This document shows, one piece after another, positions 42,119 to 51,712 of a stretch of 64,000 nt of DNA. Positions within the stretch are counted from its first letter, which is position 1. Every line of letters begins with the position of its first letter. The notes beneath the pieces were generated by a model. It saw only the letters and a list, made by a program, of their open reading frames with translations. It did not search any database and was not told the DNA's origin. A program made the translations under genes and the position numbers. This stretch comes from Gammaproteobacteria bacterium (GTDB lineage: Bacteria > Pseudomonadota > Gammaproteobacteria > Pseudomonadales > Pseudohongiellaceae), in NCBI GenBank assembly GCA_030654835.1, contig JAURWS010000007.1, forward strand, positions 1 to 64,000. The letters are read 5' to 3'.

Positions 42119-42703
42119 TTATTTCAGTGAGCCGACAATAAACTTAACGATTTCAGCAAGTTGCTTGACAGGCTTGGCATCGCGGGAATTGACACGCAGG
42201 CCATACAAAGTATTCAAAAGCAAATCGGCTGCGAATTCGACAGAAGCACCACTCTTCATTTTGCCGTCCTTTTCTGCATCCTTCAGACGCTTGACCAGCG
42301 CCTTGCGGACCACCGCAAAGGAGTTGCGCACGATCTTCTGAATCTCTTTGTCGTAATTGATGCTTTCGCACAGAGAGTTGACCAGCAGACAGCCCATGCT
42401 GCGCTGCTTGTTGCTGACGGCCAGCACGGCCAGATCGAAATATTTTTCGATCGCAGCCCAGGGTGCCAGGTCTGCATTATTCAGAGAGGCATCCAGGTCC
42501 TTTGCGATCAGCTTGTTGTAGTGATCCAGACAGGCCTTGAAGAAGGTGTCCTTGTCGCCGAAGGAATTGTACAAAGTGCCACGGTTGATGCCGGTAACAT
42601 CCAACAACTTCTGCACAGAGCTGGCCTCGAAACCTTCACGCCAGAATTGCTCCATCGCATTCGTCAATACATCGTTGTACTCAAACTCAACTGGTCTTGC
42701 CAT
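42119..42703 (-). CDS. TetR/AcrR family transcriptional regulator
   Basis: A 194-residue regulator. The DNA-binding domain covers about residues 8-55: EFEYNDVLTNAMEQFWREGF, then VQKLLDVTGINRGTLYNSFG, the classic TetR helix-turn-helix. The C-terminal part (SMGCLLVNSLCES, VRKALVKRLKDAEKDGKM, ADLLLNTLYGLRV) resembles the C-terminal domain of the group with a ligand pocket seen in AcrR/QacR-like members. The target is not evident. It is on the same strand as exbD, 166 bases ahead, and could regulate itself from the A+T-rich region upstream. Confidence 0.9.
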   Translation of the reverse strand: MARPVEFEYNDVLTNAMEQFWREGFEASSVQKLLDVTGINRGTLYNSFGDKDTFFKACLDHYNKLIAKDLDASLNNADLAPWAAIEKYFDLAVLAVSNKQRSMGCLLVNSLCESINYDKEIQKIVRNSFAVVRKALVKRLKDAEKDGKMKSGASVEFAADLLLNTLYGLRVNSRDAKPVKQLAEIVKFIVGSLK

Positions 42704-43065
42704 AGTAGATTACTCAGTCCTATCTCGAAATTGGTTTCAAAAACAATCAGCTATCTTGAACGCTGATCTACGGGATCGTTTTCAACGGCGGCGATTGTAT
42801 TACAGGAAAAGGGTTTTTACATCTATTGATACAAAATAACACAAATTTGTCAGCGCATTGTCATTATTCTGAGAAGCCCCTTTATGGGACGTCAGCCCTT
42901 GATACAGGAAAATTAATTAACCAATTGAAATTATATAAGAATTTTAGTAATTTTTGATTAAAAATACACTGAGCCTGTCTTTCGTTCTGGATAGAAGAAA
43001 GCACAGTCACTAACAACAAACAAGATAGAACACGCGTTCTATTTTTGTGACGAAGGCCACAGAAA
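42704..43065. other. A+T-rich intergenic region between DUF445 and tetR genes
   Basis: No gene found. It is much richer in A+T than the surroundings. It contains a perfect 10-base palindrome ACAAATTTGT (42841-42850), an imperfect one around 42976-43010, and a terminator-like hairpin at 43025-43042. It must hold the promoter of the TetR gene, but no pair of boxes stands out. Confidence 0.5.
43025..43046. terminator. Hairpin downstream of the DUF445 gene
   Basis: ATAGAAC-ACGC-GTTCTAT has seven exact pairs and a T-run on the plus-strand side, 20 bases after the DUF445 stop (minus strand). On the minus strand the following bases are CTTGTTTGTT, a weaker U-tract. Confidence 0.5.
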
Positions 43066-43797
43066 CTACCAACCCACAGCCTTGGCGACAATACCAATCA
43101 GGCCTCCAAGCACCCCACCCCAGACGACCAGCCAGCCCAGATGCTTCTTGATCATCGCCTGTACTATTTCCTTCACCAGCTGTGGCGTCAGCTCATCGAG
43201 ACGCCGGTCGACAATATGCTCGACACGGGTGTAGAGCGATTCCTTTCCCGCTCCCGCCTTGGCAATACCTTCGGCAACACTTTCACGAAACGCATCGGTA
43301 TCGACAACATCCTGAAAGTAGTCACGCATCTTGCGCACAAACGGCTCGCGCAGGGGGTTGAGCGCATCACGCCCGCCAAACATGCCGAGCATGGTCCCGA
43401 ACGAGGACCCCATGATCACGTCCAGGAGAGACTCGAACGCCTTGTTCAGATCAAGCTTGTCGATCAACTTGAGTATCTCTGCATCCAGGCTGCTCGACAG
43501 ACTGCCGGTCTCATGCATGAATTTGGCGATGTTCTCCTCACTGAAGAACTGCTGCATGATCATTTTGCGGATGCCGCGCTTGAATTCTTCGAAGTGCAGA
43601 GGAACGACTCCTGAGCCATAGAAGCCCGGCACCCGCTCGAACAGCATGTGGATCGCCAGCCAGTTGGTGATACTGCCGGAGAGCGCGAAGGCGCCAACAC
43701 TGGTGACCCAGGGGGCGATGGGTTCGGGTAGCACCAGACCCAGCAGTACCAGACCCAGGGCCACCAGATTCGTCAACAGACTCATGTCAATTTTCAC
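43066..43797 (-). CDS. DUF445 family membrane protein
   Basis: A 243-residue protein with an N-terminal membrane region (residues 5-50, two helices, including SITNWLAIHMLFERVPGFYG) and a C-terminal one (LGWLVVWGGVLGGLIGIVAK). The central part is helical: RGIRKMIMQQFFSEENIAKF, ELTPQLVKEIVQAMIKKHLG. The NWLAxxMLF motif and the PGFYG turn are typical of DUF445 proteins (YjiN/YheB group). Function unknown; a role at the membrane is supposed. It lies downstream of the shape operon genes on the same strand but separated by about 100 bases. Confidence 0.87.
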   Translation of the reverse strand: MKIDMSLLTNLVALGLVLLGLVLPEPIAPWVTSVGAFALSGSITNWLAIHMLFERVPGFYGSGVVPLHFEEFKRGIRKMIMQQFFSEENIAKFMHETGSLSSSLDAEILKLIDKLDLNKAFESLLDVIMGSSFGTMLGMFGGRDALNPLREPFVRKMRDYFQDVVDTDAFRESVAEGIAKAGAGKESLYTRVEHIVDRRLDELTPQLVKEIVQAMIKKHLGWLVVWGGVLGGLIGIVAKAVGW

Positions 43798-43900
43798 AGT
43801 TCAACAACTCCATCGTGTAGCAACCCACTGAAAGGCCGCGAATAATACGGGAAAGGCGGTCAAGGGTTCAACCGATAGGGAACATCCTCGACAGGCAGCG

Positions 43901-44764
43901 CTACAGCCTACGGTGCGCCTGCACTGGCATCTTGCGCCGCAGCTCGTGCAACCCGGCAATGTCGATCGAGGCTATGGCAACGCCCTCGCCTTTCTCCACA
44001 CGCGCCAGCACACGGCCCCAGGGATCGACAATCATCGAGTGTCCATAGGTCTCCCGGGTGGCGTTATGCACACCGCCCTGGTTGGCAGCCAGCACATAGC
44101 ACTGATTCTCGATCGCGCGTGCACGCAATAGGACTTCCCAGTGCGCCTCGCCCGTGACACGGGTGAAAGCAGACGGCACGGTCAAGAGCTCCGCACCACT
44201 TTCCAGCAGGCGACGATACAGCTCGGGAAAGCGCAGGTCATAGCAGATACTCAACCCCACGCGCCCCAGTGGCGTCGGCACACACACCACGGTATCGCCG
44301 GGTTCAAAACTACGCGACTCCATATAACGGGCCTGCGGATCATCGACCTCGACATCAAACAGATGCATCTTGTCGTAGCGTGCAACCAGCTCTCCCCGGG
44401 GATCATAGACCAGGCTGGCGGGGCGCACGCGACCATCGGCGATGAGGTCTGGAGCAGGAACGCTCAATCCAGACGCTGTGGTGGTCAGAGGCCTCGACTT
44501 CATTGGCATCGTGCCCGCGATCAGATGAATTCCGTGCTCCCGAGCCTTTCCAGAAAGAAACTTCTGCAGCAAAGCGCTGGAGTCCCCCTCGATCTCGGCA
44601 AACTGGCCGAGCGGCCCGCCATCCAGCACCGCGAAATTTTCCGGCAACAGCACGAGGCTGGCTCCCGCATCTGCTGCCTGATCGATCAGGCGACCAGCAG
44701 CCTTGAGATTGGCTTCCACGCTGGCGGTGCTGACCATTTGTACCACTGCTGCCTTGTGATTCAT
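43901..44764 (-). CDS. Carbon-nitrogen hydrolase (Nit1/Nit2-like)
   Basis: A 287-residue nitrilase-superfamily enzyme with the Glu-Lys-Cys triad visible: Glu in LVLLPENFAVL, Lys in ARYDKMHLFDVEVD, Cys in SICYDLRFPELYRR. The group hydrolyses omega-amides of keto acids or deaminated glutathione. It is in the conserved position directly behind yhdP, 15 bases after its stop, as in Pseudomonas and relatives, and is probably on the mre-rng-yhdP transcript. Confidence 0.92.
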   Translation of the reverse strand: MNHKAAVVQMVSTASVEANLKAAGRLIDQAADAGASLVLLPENFAVLDGGPLGQFAEIEGDSSALLQKFLSGKAREHGIHLIAGTMPMKSRPLTTTASGLSVPAPDLIADGRVRPASLVYDPRGELVARYDKMHLFDVEVDDPQARYMESRSFEPGDTVVCVPTPLGRVGLSICYDLRFPELYRRLLESGAELLTVPSAFTRVTGEAHWEVLLRARAIENQCYVLAANQGGVHNATRETYGHSMIVDPWGRVLARVEKGEGVAIASIDIAGLHELRRKMPVQAHRRL

Positions 44765-44779
44765 TGCGTCGTTCTGTTC

Positions 44780-47700
44780 CTATTGTGAAACGGTTGGATT
44801 CTGGGGAACGGTCGGCGTCGCTCCCTGAACTGGCTGAGTGGCCGCACCCTGTGCAGCCTCCGAAGGCGTCCCGAAAACCTGATTCAAGCGGGGCTCCAAG
44901 CCCTCCCACGGCCCCTGCAATGTGTACTGGGCACTGGTCAGGCTGTCCACCTGATCGCCAAAGATCTGATCAAACAGGAAAACGCCGACCGCGACTTGCC
45001 AGTTGATCAGATTGTTGAGCACGGCAATTCCGCTCATCCACGGAATATTGTCACTGACCGGCAACGTGATATACAGGCTGCCGTCGATGGTCTGCTGGAC
45101 CAGATCGAGCTGCCCGCTAACCTGGAACAGACTGGCCGGACCGATGATCTGCAGACGGTCCTGGATATTGACGATCCCGTTGTTCAGCGTCATGACCCCA
45201 TTGATTTCCTCGTAAGAAAGACCGCTGCTGAACAAATCATCGCTGAACCGCAGGCGCCGGACCAAGGCGTCGAAATTGATGATGCTGATCAGTTTGAGCG
45301 CGCTGTTGGCCGCTCCTGCCCCGCCCTGTTGAAAGCGCCCGTCCTGAATCTTCATGTCCATGTCACCGCTCAGTCCGGTGACTGCGAAGAATACGGGGCT
45401 GCCCGGCCAGTCGAGATTGGCATGAAACTCCGCGCTCCTGCTCTCCAGGGTGGGGGCGTAGCCGAAACCACTCAAAACCCCGGCGACATCGCCCGCCTGC
45501 AGCACTGTGCTCAGATGGCTGTGATGATTTATCCCATCGAAGCTCCAGAGGAAGCGCGCCTCTTCGCCCTCTCTGCCCGCCTGCAACCCCCGGGCATTCA
45601 CAATCAGGTCGGTGAACTCGGCGCCACTTTCGGTGGGCTCCAGCGTAAATTGCCAGCTTCCGAAATCCGCCTCTCCACGGCGCACCTCATCCGCCACCAA
45701 ACGCAACCGAGGCAGGCGCCGTGGATCAAAGGCCTGCAAGGAATCAACTCTTTCCACCGGCCCCGGGGCCAGGAACAGCAGTCTCGACTTTGCAGATTCC
45801 TGGCTGTCCGGGCGCTGCACTGCGGTCTGGGCAGACTCCTTCAACAGGCGCTTCAGGTCAATGACGACGCGCGAAGGGTCCGGTGCGGGCAGGCGCAGAT
45901 GCGTCAGATGAACATCCAGCGGCACACCAAAACGGTAGGGTATGCGCATCTCCCCTGCGACCGTCTCGCTCGCCAGCGACAACAGCCAATCACGCTCTTC
46001 ACTCGCAATCTGCACGTTGACGTTATCGACGCTCTGACCAAACACCACCGCCTTCCCCAGAGTCACATCAACGGCGTTGATGGCATCACGCAGGCCGGAG
46101 AAATTCGCTGCGGCATCCGACGCGGGGCTGGCACCCATGACAGTCGGTGGACGCAGAGCCGCGATCCACTCATCGTAATTGAATCGGGACAGTTGGCCAA
46201 CCACGTCGATACCCGGCGCATCGGCATCCAGACGACGAATCGTGACGCCCTCGTCGCGCTGCCCGAGAAACACCAGACCATTGCGCATCTGCCCCTGAGC
46301 AAGACCGACACTCATTGAACCCAAGGTGCCGAGAGAGACGCCCAGATCCTGACGATCCTCATGAAAATCAATGCTCAGGCTGAGCGGCAACGCGGAATTC
46401 GCCGCCTTGCCCAGTGGCTCGGGGTAATCCAGCGTCACACCCCGCAGATCCGAGGAAATTGCCAGGCGTTGCTGCGGCAGCGGAGCGGTGCCGCCGTCGC
46501 CCGCAGGCGGCTGAATCACGTCCAACCGAGCCAGGTAGTCAATTTCACCCTCGGCACGGCGCAACAGCCCCTTCACGAACCCACTTTGCCTTGGCCAGTC
46601 GCGCAGCGCCTGCATGCCAGTCTTCCCGGTAAGTTCGACGACAGTCGCGGTACCCCGCACCGCATCGGCCTCACTCCTCAGCGCGACAGACACCGGACGC
46701 TCAAAGAGGGTCGCACTCAATGCCTCACCCTGCAGGCCAGTCTGGGTATTGAAGCGCAGTTGCCCTTCCAGCTGTGAAAAATTCAGATCGAATTCCGGCA
46801 TGAACAGGGAATTGTCGAGCAGCTCCAGACTGACATCGACCTGAGGGATGATATCCGTCTGGCCCAGCGGGATCCGCAGCTCCAGATTCAGCCCGACCTC
46901 CCCCTTGGCCTGCCAGCTGGCGAGATAACTTCCAAAACCACGCGTCACCGGCGTCTCCTGCAGGTAGCGAAGCCCCTGTTGCGCCAGCCCTCTGCCCCGC
47001 CCACTCACGCTGAGCCAGTTGCCGACATCATCGGGCCCGGGCCGGATGGAGGCCGTGGTCGCATCAAAACCGATATCCAGGGATTCACCGGACTGTATCT
47101 GGATATCGACATTGCGATCACTGATCACCACATGCCCAAGCAGATTTTCCAGTGCTGGCCACTGCGAATCGAAAAGCAACGTGCCACCGTCGACGTTGTA
47201 ATACATCTGCAGAGTCTTCTCCTCGGGGGTCGAACCCGGCAGGACCGAACCCCGGTAGATCACCCCGCTCTGCGTGGCGTTGCCGCCCAGGATTGCACCG
47301 TCCAGCCAATTCATCACGTTGCGCAAATTGTCCTGCACGGCCGGCCCTCGGGGCAGGTACAGCGACTTCTTGCTGACATCCGCTTGCAGAGCACCGACCA
47401 TCAACTCCAAAGTGGAAGTCAGCTCGTCGGCAGCTGTCCTGCGAAATTCAGTGGCGAACTGCGCGCGGCCATCAATCATGTCGGACCGCGCCACGATGGT
47501 GCTGCTGGCCAGCCGCAGGTGCTGCCCGTCTGACATATCCAAAGAGAAATTCACGCGACCGTTCACATAGTCGTAAGCCCAGGTGTCATTGAACAACTGA
47601 GGCAGCTGGATCATGAAGCGCGACGAATCCACCTCTACCATGCCGGCGAGCTTGCGAGCAGCCGCATCGAAGGTGAGCTGCGCATAGCCATCGACACCCC

Positions 47701-49018
47701 ACAGCGCGGGGGCAGCTCCTCGATCACTGAAACTGACGTCATCAAGATTGGCGGACATGGTCAACTTTCCGCCCGTTTCCTGCGCAGTCATTTCTGGAAC
47801 TTGCGGTTGCACCGACCACAACAAATCCAGATTGCGTAGTTCGCCACGGGGATTGTGCTCGGAAAGCGGAGTGTCGGTCGCAGGATCGAGCACATCGAGC
47901 TGGCTGATAAGCCCCGTCGCAATGCCCAGATTGAAGGAGTCAGCCAACAATTGCATAGAGTCTTCCGGGGAGTAGGAGACATACAAATCGCTCTCGCGCC
48001 AACGCAGCGAGTCCCACTGAAAACTCAGATCGTTCAGCCATAGTTCCCACGAGTGGGTTGACTGATCGGAAGAGTTCGTCCCAGAGTTGCGGCGCACGAA
48101 AAATTGCGTCTCGACGCTGGTGAGGGCGACAGTGTTGGGTTCGACGCCCGTCGGTCGCTGTATCGGGCTCAGCACCACCCGTCCCAGACGGGCATCACCC
48201 TGCACCGTGTCTAGTACCCCATCGTTGAATTGCAGCCACAACTCGGCGCCACCGTCGAGCGTCTGCAGATCGAGCGCGTCGGCATAGCGCCCGGCAACCA
48301 GGTCCGAATAATCATCTTGCGGAACTCGCACGTAGACTTCACCAGACAGCGTCTTGACACTGTTGCCCGACAATTCGGCGGCAATGCTCAGCGTGGAGTC
48401 AGACGTCCCTTGCAGAATGTCCAGGTAGAGAAAATGCTGAGCGCCACGATTGCGCATCTGCAGATGGCTGCGCTCGAACACCGCCCTGCGTCCATCACAG
48501 CGCTGTACGGTGAACGTCACATTGCTGAGGCTCAACTCTTGAAAGCGGGAAACCATCTCCAACAGCTGGTCCGGCGTCGGCCCGGGAGCTGCCGACATGG
48601 CAAAGCCCTGCAACTGCCAGCGCCCATCGTCCAGTTCGACGACGGTAAACTCAGGCCCCTGCAGATCCACGTTATGCAATACCACTTGTCTGGCGAACAC
48701 GCTGGCCAGTACATCCACTTCAAGGGAGAGTGTATCAATCAGCAGCGCGTGGCCGGAATCAAGGCGTGACAAAGGGGAGATGAGGACTTGTTGCAGAGAG
48801 AGTAGCGGGTTGAGGCCATTCCAGCTGCCACTCAACGACCCGATGCGGACCTGCTGGCCGATTGCCGCTTCGAGCCGGGATTCAACGTCGGCGCGATAAT
48901 TGACTGCGTAGGGCAGCAGTTGCCGCCCCAGACTGACATAGACAGCCAGCAGCAACAGCATCACCACGCAAGTGGTCAGCAGCGACGAAAGCGTCTTTTT
49001 CAGCAGGTTGGCTATCAT
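44780..49018 (-). CDS. yhdP: YhdP family AsmA-like envelope protein
   Basis: A 1412-residue protein with an N-terminal membrane anchor (LLTTCVVMLLLLAVYVSLG, residues 14-32) and a giant periplasmic body of beta-rich, repeating-beta-groove type. Opening features include RADVESRLEAAIGQQVRIGS and SGSWNGLNPLLSLQQVLIS; the C-terminal region has IVNIQDRLQIIGPASLFQVS, typical of AsmA-like proteins. YhdP moves phospholipids between inner and outer membrane with TamB and YdbH. Size fits the family (about 1270-1400). It follows rng in the usual order. Confidence 0.94.
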   Translation of the reverse strand: MIANLLKKTLSSLLTTCVVMLLLLAVYVSLGRQLLPYAVNYRADVESRLEAAIGQQVRIGSLSGSWNGLNPLLSLQQVLISPLSRLDSGHALLIDTLSLEVDVLASVFARQVVLHNVDLQGPEFTVVELDDGRWQLQGFAMSAAPGPTPDQLLEMVSRFQELSLSNVTFTVQRCDGRRAVFERSHLQMRNRGAQHFLYLDILQGTSDSTLSIAAELSGNSVKTLSGEVYVRVPQDDYSDLVAGRYADALDLQTLDGGAELWLQFNDGVLDTVQGDARLGRVVLSPIQRPTGVEPNTVALTSVETQFFVRRNSGTNSSDQSTHSWELWLNDLSFQWDSLRWRESDLYVSYSPEDSMQLLADSFNLGIATGLISQLDVLDPATDTPLSEHNPRGELRNLDLLWSVQPQVPEMTAQETGGKLTMSANLDDVSFSDRGAAPALWGVDGYAQLTFDAAARKLAGMVEVDSSRFMIQLPQLFNDTWAYDYVNGRVNFSLDMSDGQHLRLASSTIVARSDMIDGRAQFATEFRRTAADELTSTLELMVGALQADVSKKSLYLPRGPAVQDNLRNVMNWLDGAILGGNATQSGVIYRGSVLPGSTPEEKTLQMYYNVDGGTLLFDSQWPALENLLGHVVISDRNVDIQIQSGESLDIGFDATTASIRPGPDDVGNWLSVSGRGRGLAQQGLRYLQETPVTRGFGSYLASWQAKGEVGLNLELRIPLGQTDIIPQVDVSLELLDNSLFMPEFDLNFSQLEGQLRFNTQTGLQGEALSATLFERPVSVALRSEADAVRGTATVVELTGKTGMQALRDWPRQSGFVKGLLRRAEGEIDYLARLDVIQPPAGDGGTAPLPQQRLAISSDLRGVTLDYPEPLGKAANSALPLSLSIDFHEDRQDLGVSLGTLGSMSVGLAQGQMRNGLVFLGQRDEGVTIRRLDADAPGIDVVGQLSRFNYDEWIAALRPPTVMGASPASDAAANFSGLRDAINAVDVTLGKAVVFGQSVDNVNVQIASEERDWLLSLASETVAGEMRIPYRFGVPLDVHLTHLRLPAPDPSRVVIDLKRLLKESAQTAVQRPDSQESAKSRLLFLAPGPVERVDSLQAFDPRRLPRLRLVADEVRRGEADFGSWQFTLEPTESGAEFTDLIVNARGLQAGREGEEARFLWSFDGINHHSHLSTVLQAGDVAGVLSGFGYAPTLESRSAEFHANLDWPGSPVFFAVTGLSGDMDMKIQDGRFQQGGAGAANSALKLISIINFDALVRRLRFSDDLFSSGLSYEEINGVMTLNNGIVNIQDRLQIIGPASLFQVSGQLDLVQQTIDGSLYITLPVSDNIPWMSGIAVLNNLINWQVAVGVFLFDQIFGDQVDSLTSAQYTLQGPWEGLEPRLNQVFGTPSEAAQGAATQPVQGATPTVPQNPTVSQ

Positions 49019-49063
49019 TGTGGCTTAAGGTGCTAACTTTCACGGGCGATTCACGGGTTGGCG

Positions 49064-50542
49064 TTAAAATAACACCACGTCGAACTGCTCCTGAGTATAC
49101 ATGGGTTCCACCTCAAACCTGATCGTCTTGCCGATTAATTCTTCCAGATCGGCAAGGGTGCTGGACTCTTCATCCAGCAATCTGTCGACGACATCCTGCG
49201 ATGCCATGACAAGAATGACATCGTTCTCATAGACTCTCGCAACCCGCAGGATTTCTCGGAAAATTTCGTAACAAATGGTCTCCGCCGTTTTCTGTCGACC
49301 GCGCCCCTTGCAAACAACACATTCGCTGCACAGCGACTGTTCGAGACTCTCGCGCGTACGCTTGCGCGTCATTTCCACCAGGCCGAGTTCGGACATGCCG
49401 GTAATCATGGTGCGCGCATGATCCTTCTCCAGCGCCTTGGCGAGCGTCCGCAGCACCTGTCGCTGATGTTCCGGATCCACCATGTCGATGAAATCCAGAA
49501 TTATGATTCCACCAAGATTGCGCACCCGCAATTGCCTCGCGATGGAAGTGGCCGCCTCGAGATTGGTCTTGAGCACCGTCTCCGCGTGATTCTTGCTGCC
49601 GAGATAAGCGCCAGTATTGACATCTACTGTGGTCATAGCCTCAGTCTGATCGATAACGAGATCACCGCCGGACTTGAGCTTGACCTGACGTCCCAGCGCC
49701 TTGTTGATCTCGTCGTCGATGCCGTAGAGGTCGAACACTGGACGCTCGCCGGTATACAACTCCAGTTTGTTGCTGAAATCGGGAATGAAATCCTCAATGA
49801 AGCGCGCAATTTCCTCATACGCGGATTGCGTATCGACACGGATTTTCTCGATGTGCGGCGTAATCAGGTCGCGCATCGCGCGCATGTACAAAGGCACATC
49901 CCGGTGCAGGACTCGCACCTCGCGATTTTCGCCAATGCGACGTTCCACGGCACTCCAGAGTTTCTTCAGGAAACGGATGTCTTCAATGAAATCCTCGGCG
50001 CTGCAACCTTCGGCGGCGGTGCGGATAATGAAGCCTCCCTGCCCCTGCATGTCCTCCTGCGCAATGCACTCGTCGAGAGCCGTCAGCAGACGCGCACGCT
50101 CCTCCTCATCTTCGAGACGCTGAGAGATGCCCATGTGCGGACTGCGCGGGAGATACACCAGATGTCTGGAGGGCAGTGTCAGGTGAGTGGTCAATCTGGC
50201 ACCCTTGGTGCTGATGGGATCCTTGGCTACCTGCACCACAATCATCTGACCTTCGCGAACCAGATTCTGGATCGGGGGCGGCGGGTCCTCCCGTACCTCG
50301 AAGCCATTCGGACCAACCGGGGCGATATCGGCATTGTGAATGAATGCCGCGCGCTCCAGTCCGATGTCGACAAACGCGGCCTCCATGCCGGGCATCACCC
50401 TGACGATCTTGCCCAGATAGATATCACCAACATGCCCCTTGCTGTGAGGACGCTCGATGAATATTTCCTGCAGCAGCCCGTTTTCTATCAGCGCCACCCG
50501 CGTCTCCATGGGTGTCACGTTGATGAGGATTTCTTCACTCAT
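49064..50542 (-). CDS. rng: Ribonuclease G
   Basis: A 492-residue endoribonuclease. The S1-like RNA-binding domain is at the N-terminus (SKGHVGDIYLGKIVRVMPGM, AFVDIGLERAAFIH). The catalytic DNase I-like part has VDVNTGAYLGSKN and IIILDFIDMVDPEHQ with the two metal-binding Asp. The Zn-link is CSECVVCKGRG. The enzyme matures the 16S rRNA 5' end and turns over mRNAs. I start at 50542 (MSEEILINVTP) with AGGAG upstream; it overlaps the end of maf by eight bases. Length is as in E. coli (489). Confidence 0.97.
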   Translation of the reverse strand: MSEEILINVTPMETRVALIENGLLQEIFIERPHSKGHVGDIYLGKIVRVMPGMEAAFVDIGLERAAFIHNADIAPVGPNGFEVREDPPPPIQNLVREGQMIVVQVAKDPISTKGARLTTHLTLPSRHLVYLPRSPHMGISQRLEDEEERARLLTALDECIAQEDMQGQGGFIIRTAAEGCSAEDFIEDIRFLKKLWSAVERRIGENREVRVLHRDVPLYMRAMRDLITPHIEKIRVDTQSAYEEIARFIEDFIPDFSNKLELYTGERPVFDLYGIDDEINKALGRQVKLKSGGDLVIDQTEAMTTVDVNTGAYLGSKNHAETVLKTNLEAATSIARQLRVRNLGGIIILDFIDMVDPEHQRQVLRTLAKALEKDHARTMITGMSELGLVEMTRKRTRESLEQSLCSECVVCKGRGRQKTAETICYEIFREILRVARVYENDVILVMASQDVVDRLLDEESSTLADLEELIGKTIRFEVEPMYTQEQFDVVLF

Positions 50543-51176
50543 TGACGAGCGCTCCTTCTGCTGCAGCGGACAGGCCAGTGCGTACCCCGAAAATCGCCAG
50601 CAGTTCGGCTGTTTCATAGAGTGGCAAGCCCACCACCCCGGTGTAACTGCCAGTCATCGCACTGATAAACAACGCCCCCAGCCCTTGAATGGCGTAGGCG
50701 CCGGCCTTGCCTTGCGGTTCGCCGCCGGACCAGTAGCGCTCGCAGTCCTGAGCAGACAACTGCCTGAAGGTGACGGTGGTGGTGGACATGCGCACTTCCT
50801 GACGCTGTAAATCGCACAGCGCCACGGCCGAATAGACGCGGTGTTCGCGACCGCTGAGCAACTGCCACATCCTGAACGCATCCGCCTTGTCGAGCGGTTT
50901 GCCCAGGATGTGGTCATCACAGACCACGATGGTGTCGGCGCCCAATACCGGCCAGAGTTGGTGTTGCGCGTTTGACTGACGGGAATGGGAATTGACAACA
51001 GACAGGGCCTTTTCGAGCGCCAGCCGCTGCACGAGGGCAGTGGCAGGTTCATGCGGGTGAGCTTCCTCACTCACGGTGTGATCGGCGATTTCGTAGCGCA
51101 CGCCGATCTGTTCCAGCAATTCCCTGCGGCGCGGTGAGGCCGAGGCCAAAACGACCCCTGTAAATCGGTCTGACAT
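50535..51176 (-). CDS. maf: Maf family nucleoside triphosphate pyrophosphatase
   Basis: A 213-residue protein. N-terminal VVLASASPRRRELLEQIGV, then PVLGADTIVVCDDHILGKP, ADAFRMWQLLSGREHRVYSA and GAYAIQGLGALFIS are the conserved Maf motifs. It hydrolyses dTTP, UTP or modified NTPs to remove abnormal nucleotides; the position in the mre-rng cluster fits YhdE-type. Overlaps rng start. The ATG lies 45 bases downstream of mreD. Confidence 0.96.
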   Translation of the reverse strand: MSDRFTGVVLASASPRRRELLEQIGVRYEIADHTVSEEAHPHEPATALVQRLALEKALSVVNSHSRQSNAQHQLWPVLGADTIVVCDDHILGKPLDKADAFRMWQLLSGREHRVYSAVALCDLQRQEVRMSTTTVTFRQLSAQDCERYWSGGEPQGKAGAYAIQGLGALFISAMTGSYTGVVGLPLYETAELLAIFGVRTGLSAAAEGALVNE

Positions 51177-51221
51177 AACATACCTTCTGCAAGCGGAAAC
51201 TGTCCTTACTGACGCGCTGGC

Positions 51222-51710
51222 TTATTTGACACTGAAACCGCGCCGCATCTGCCTCAGCAACAGGAAGAGCCATGGCCAGATGAAAGCGCTGGACAACGCC
51301 CCCAGCAGAAACAGCAGATTGGTGTTCACCGCCTGCTCGGCGGCGATTTTCATCCAGTGCGTCATCATCAGATGCAAGCCGATCAGAGCCAGTACCACGC
51401 CGCTCTGCTGCACCGATGAAAACATCCTCAGGCGCTGATGCAGACTCAGTGTGATGTAAGCGATGATGGCAAATGCGAGAGCGTTCAAGCCAAGCAGCGA
51501 GCCATCCATAATATCCATCAGCAGACCGGCGACCCAGGCAAAGCCAATACCGACGCGGTAAGGAAGAGCCATTCCCCAATAGATGAGCACCATGACCACC
51601 CATTGCGGTCGGTAATTCATGGCCCATTCCGGGAACGGCACGATAGCGAGCAGATAGGCTACCAGAAAAGTCAGGATCACCACCCAGAAGGCATTGGCGC
51701 GTGGTTCCAT
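51222..51710 (-). CDS. mreD: Rod shape-determining protein MreD
   Basis: A 162-residue membrane protein with five hydrophobic segments. Characteristic parts are RANAFWVVILTFLVAYLLAI, VVMVLIYWGMALPYRVGIGF and VAGLLMDIMDGSLLGLNALA. It is part of the elongasome linking MreB and MreC to peptidoglycan synthesis. It starts two bases after the mreC stop, so the genes are coupled. Confidence 0.95.
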   Translation of the reverse strand: MEPRANAFWVVILTFLVAYLLAIVPFPEWAMNYRPQWVVMVLIYWGMALPYRVGIGFAWVAGLLMDIMDGSLLGLNALAFAIIAYITLSLHQRLRMFSSVQQSGVVLALIGLHLMMTHWMKIAAEQAVNTNLLFLLGALSSAFIWPWLFLLLRQMRRGFSVK

Positions 51711-51712
51711 TT

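Noticed and set aside
42841-42850. TetR operator ACAAATTTGT
   Set aside because: Ten-base A+T palindromes are expected by chance in such an A+T-rich stretch; no second copy supports it.
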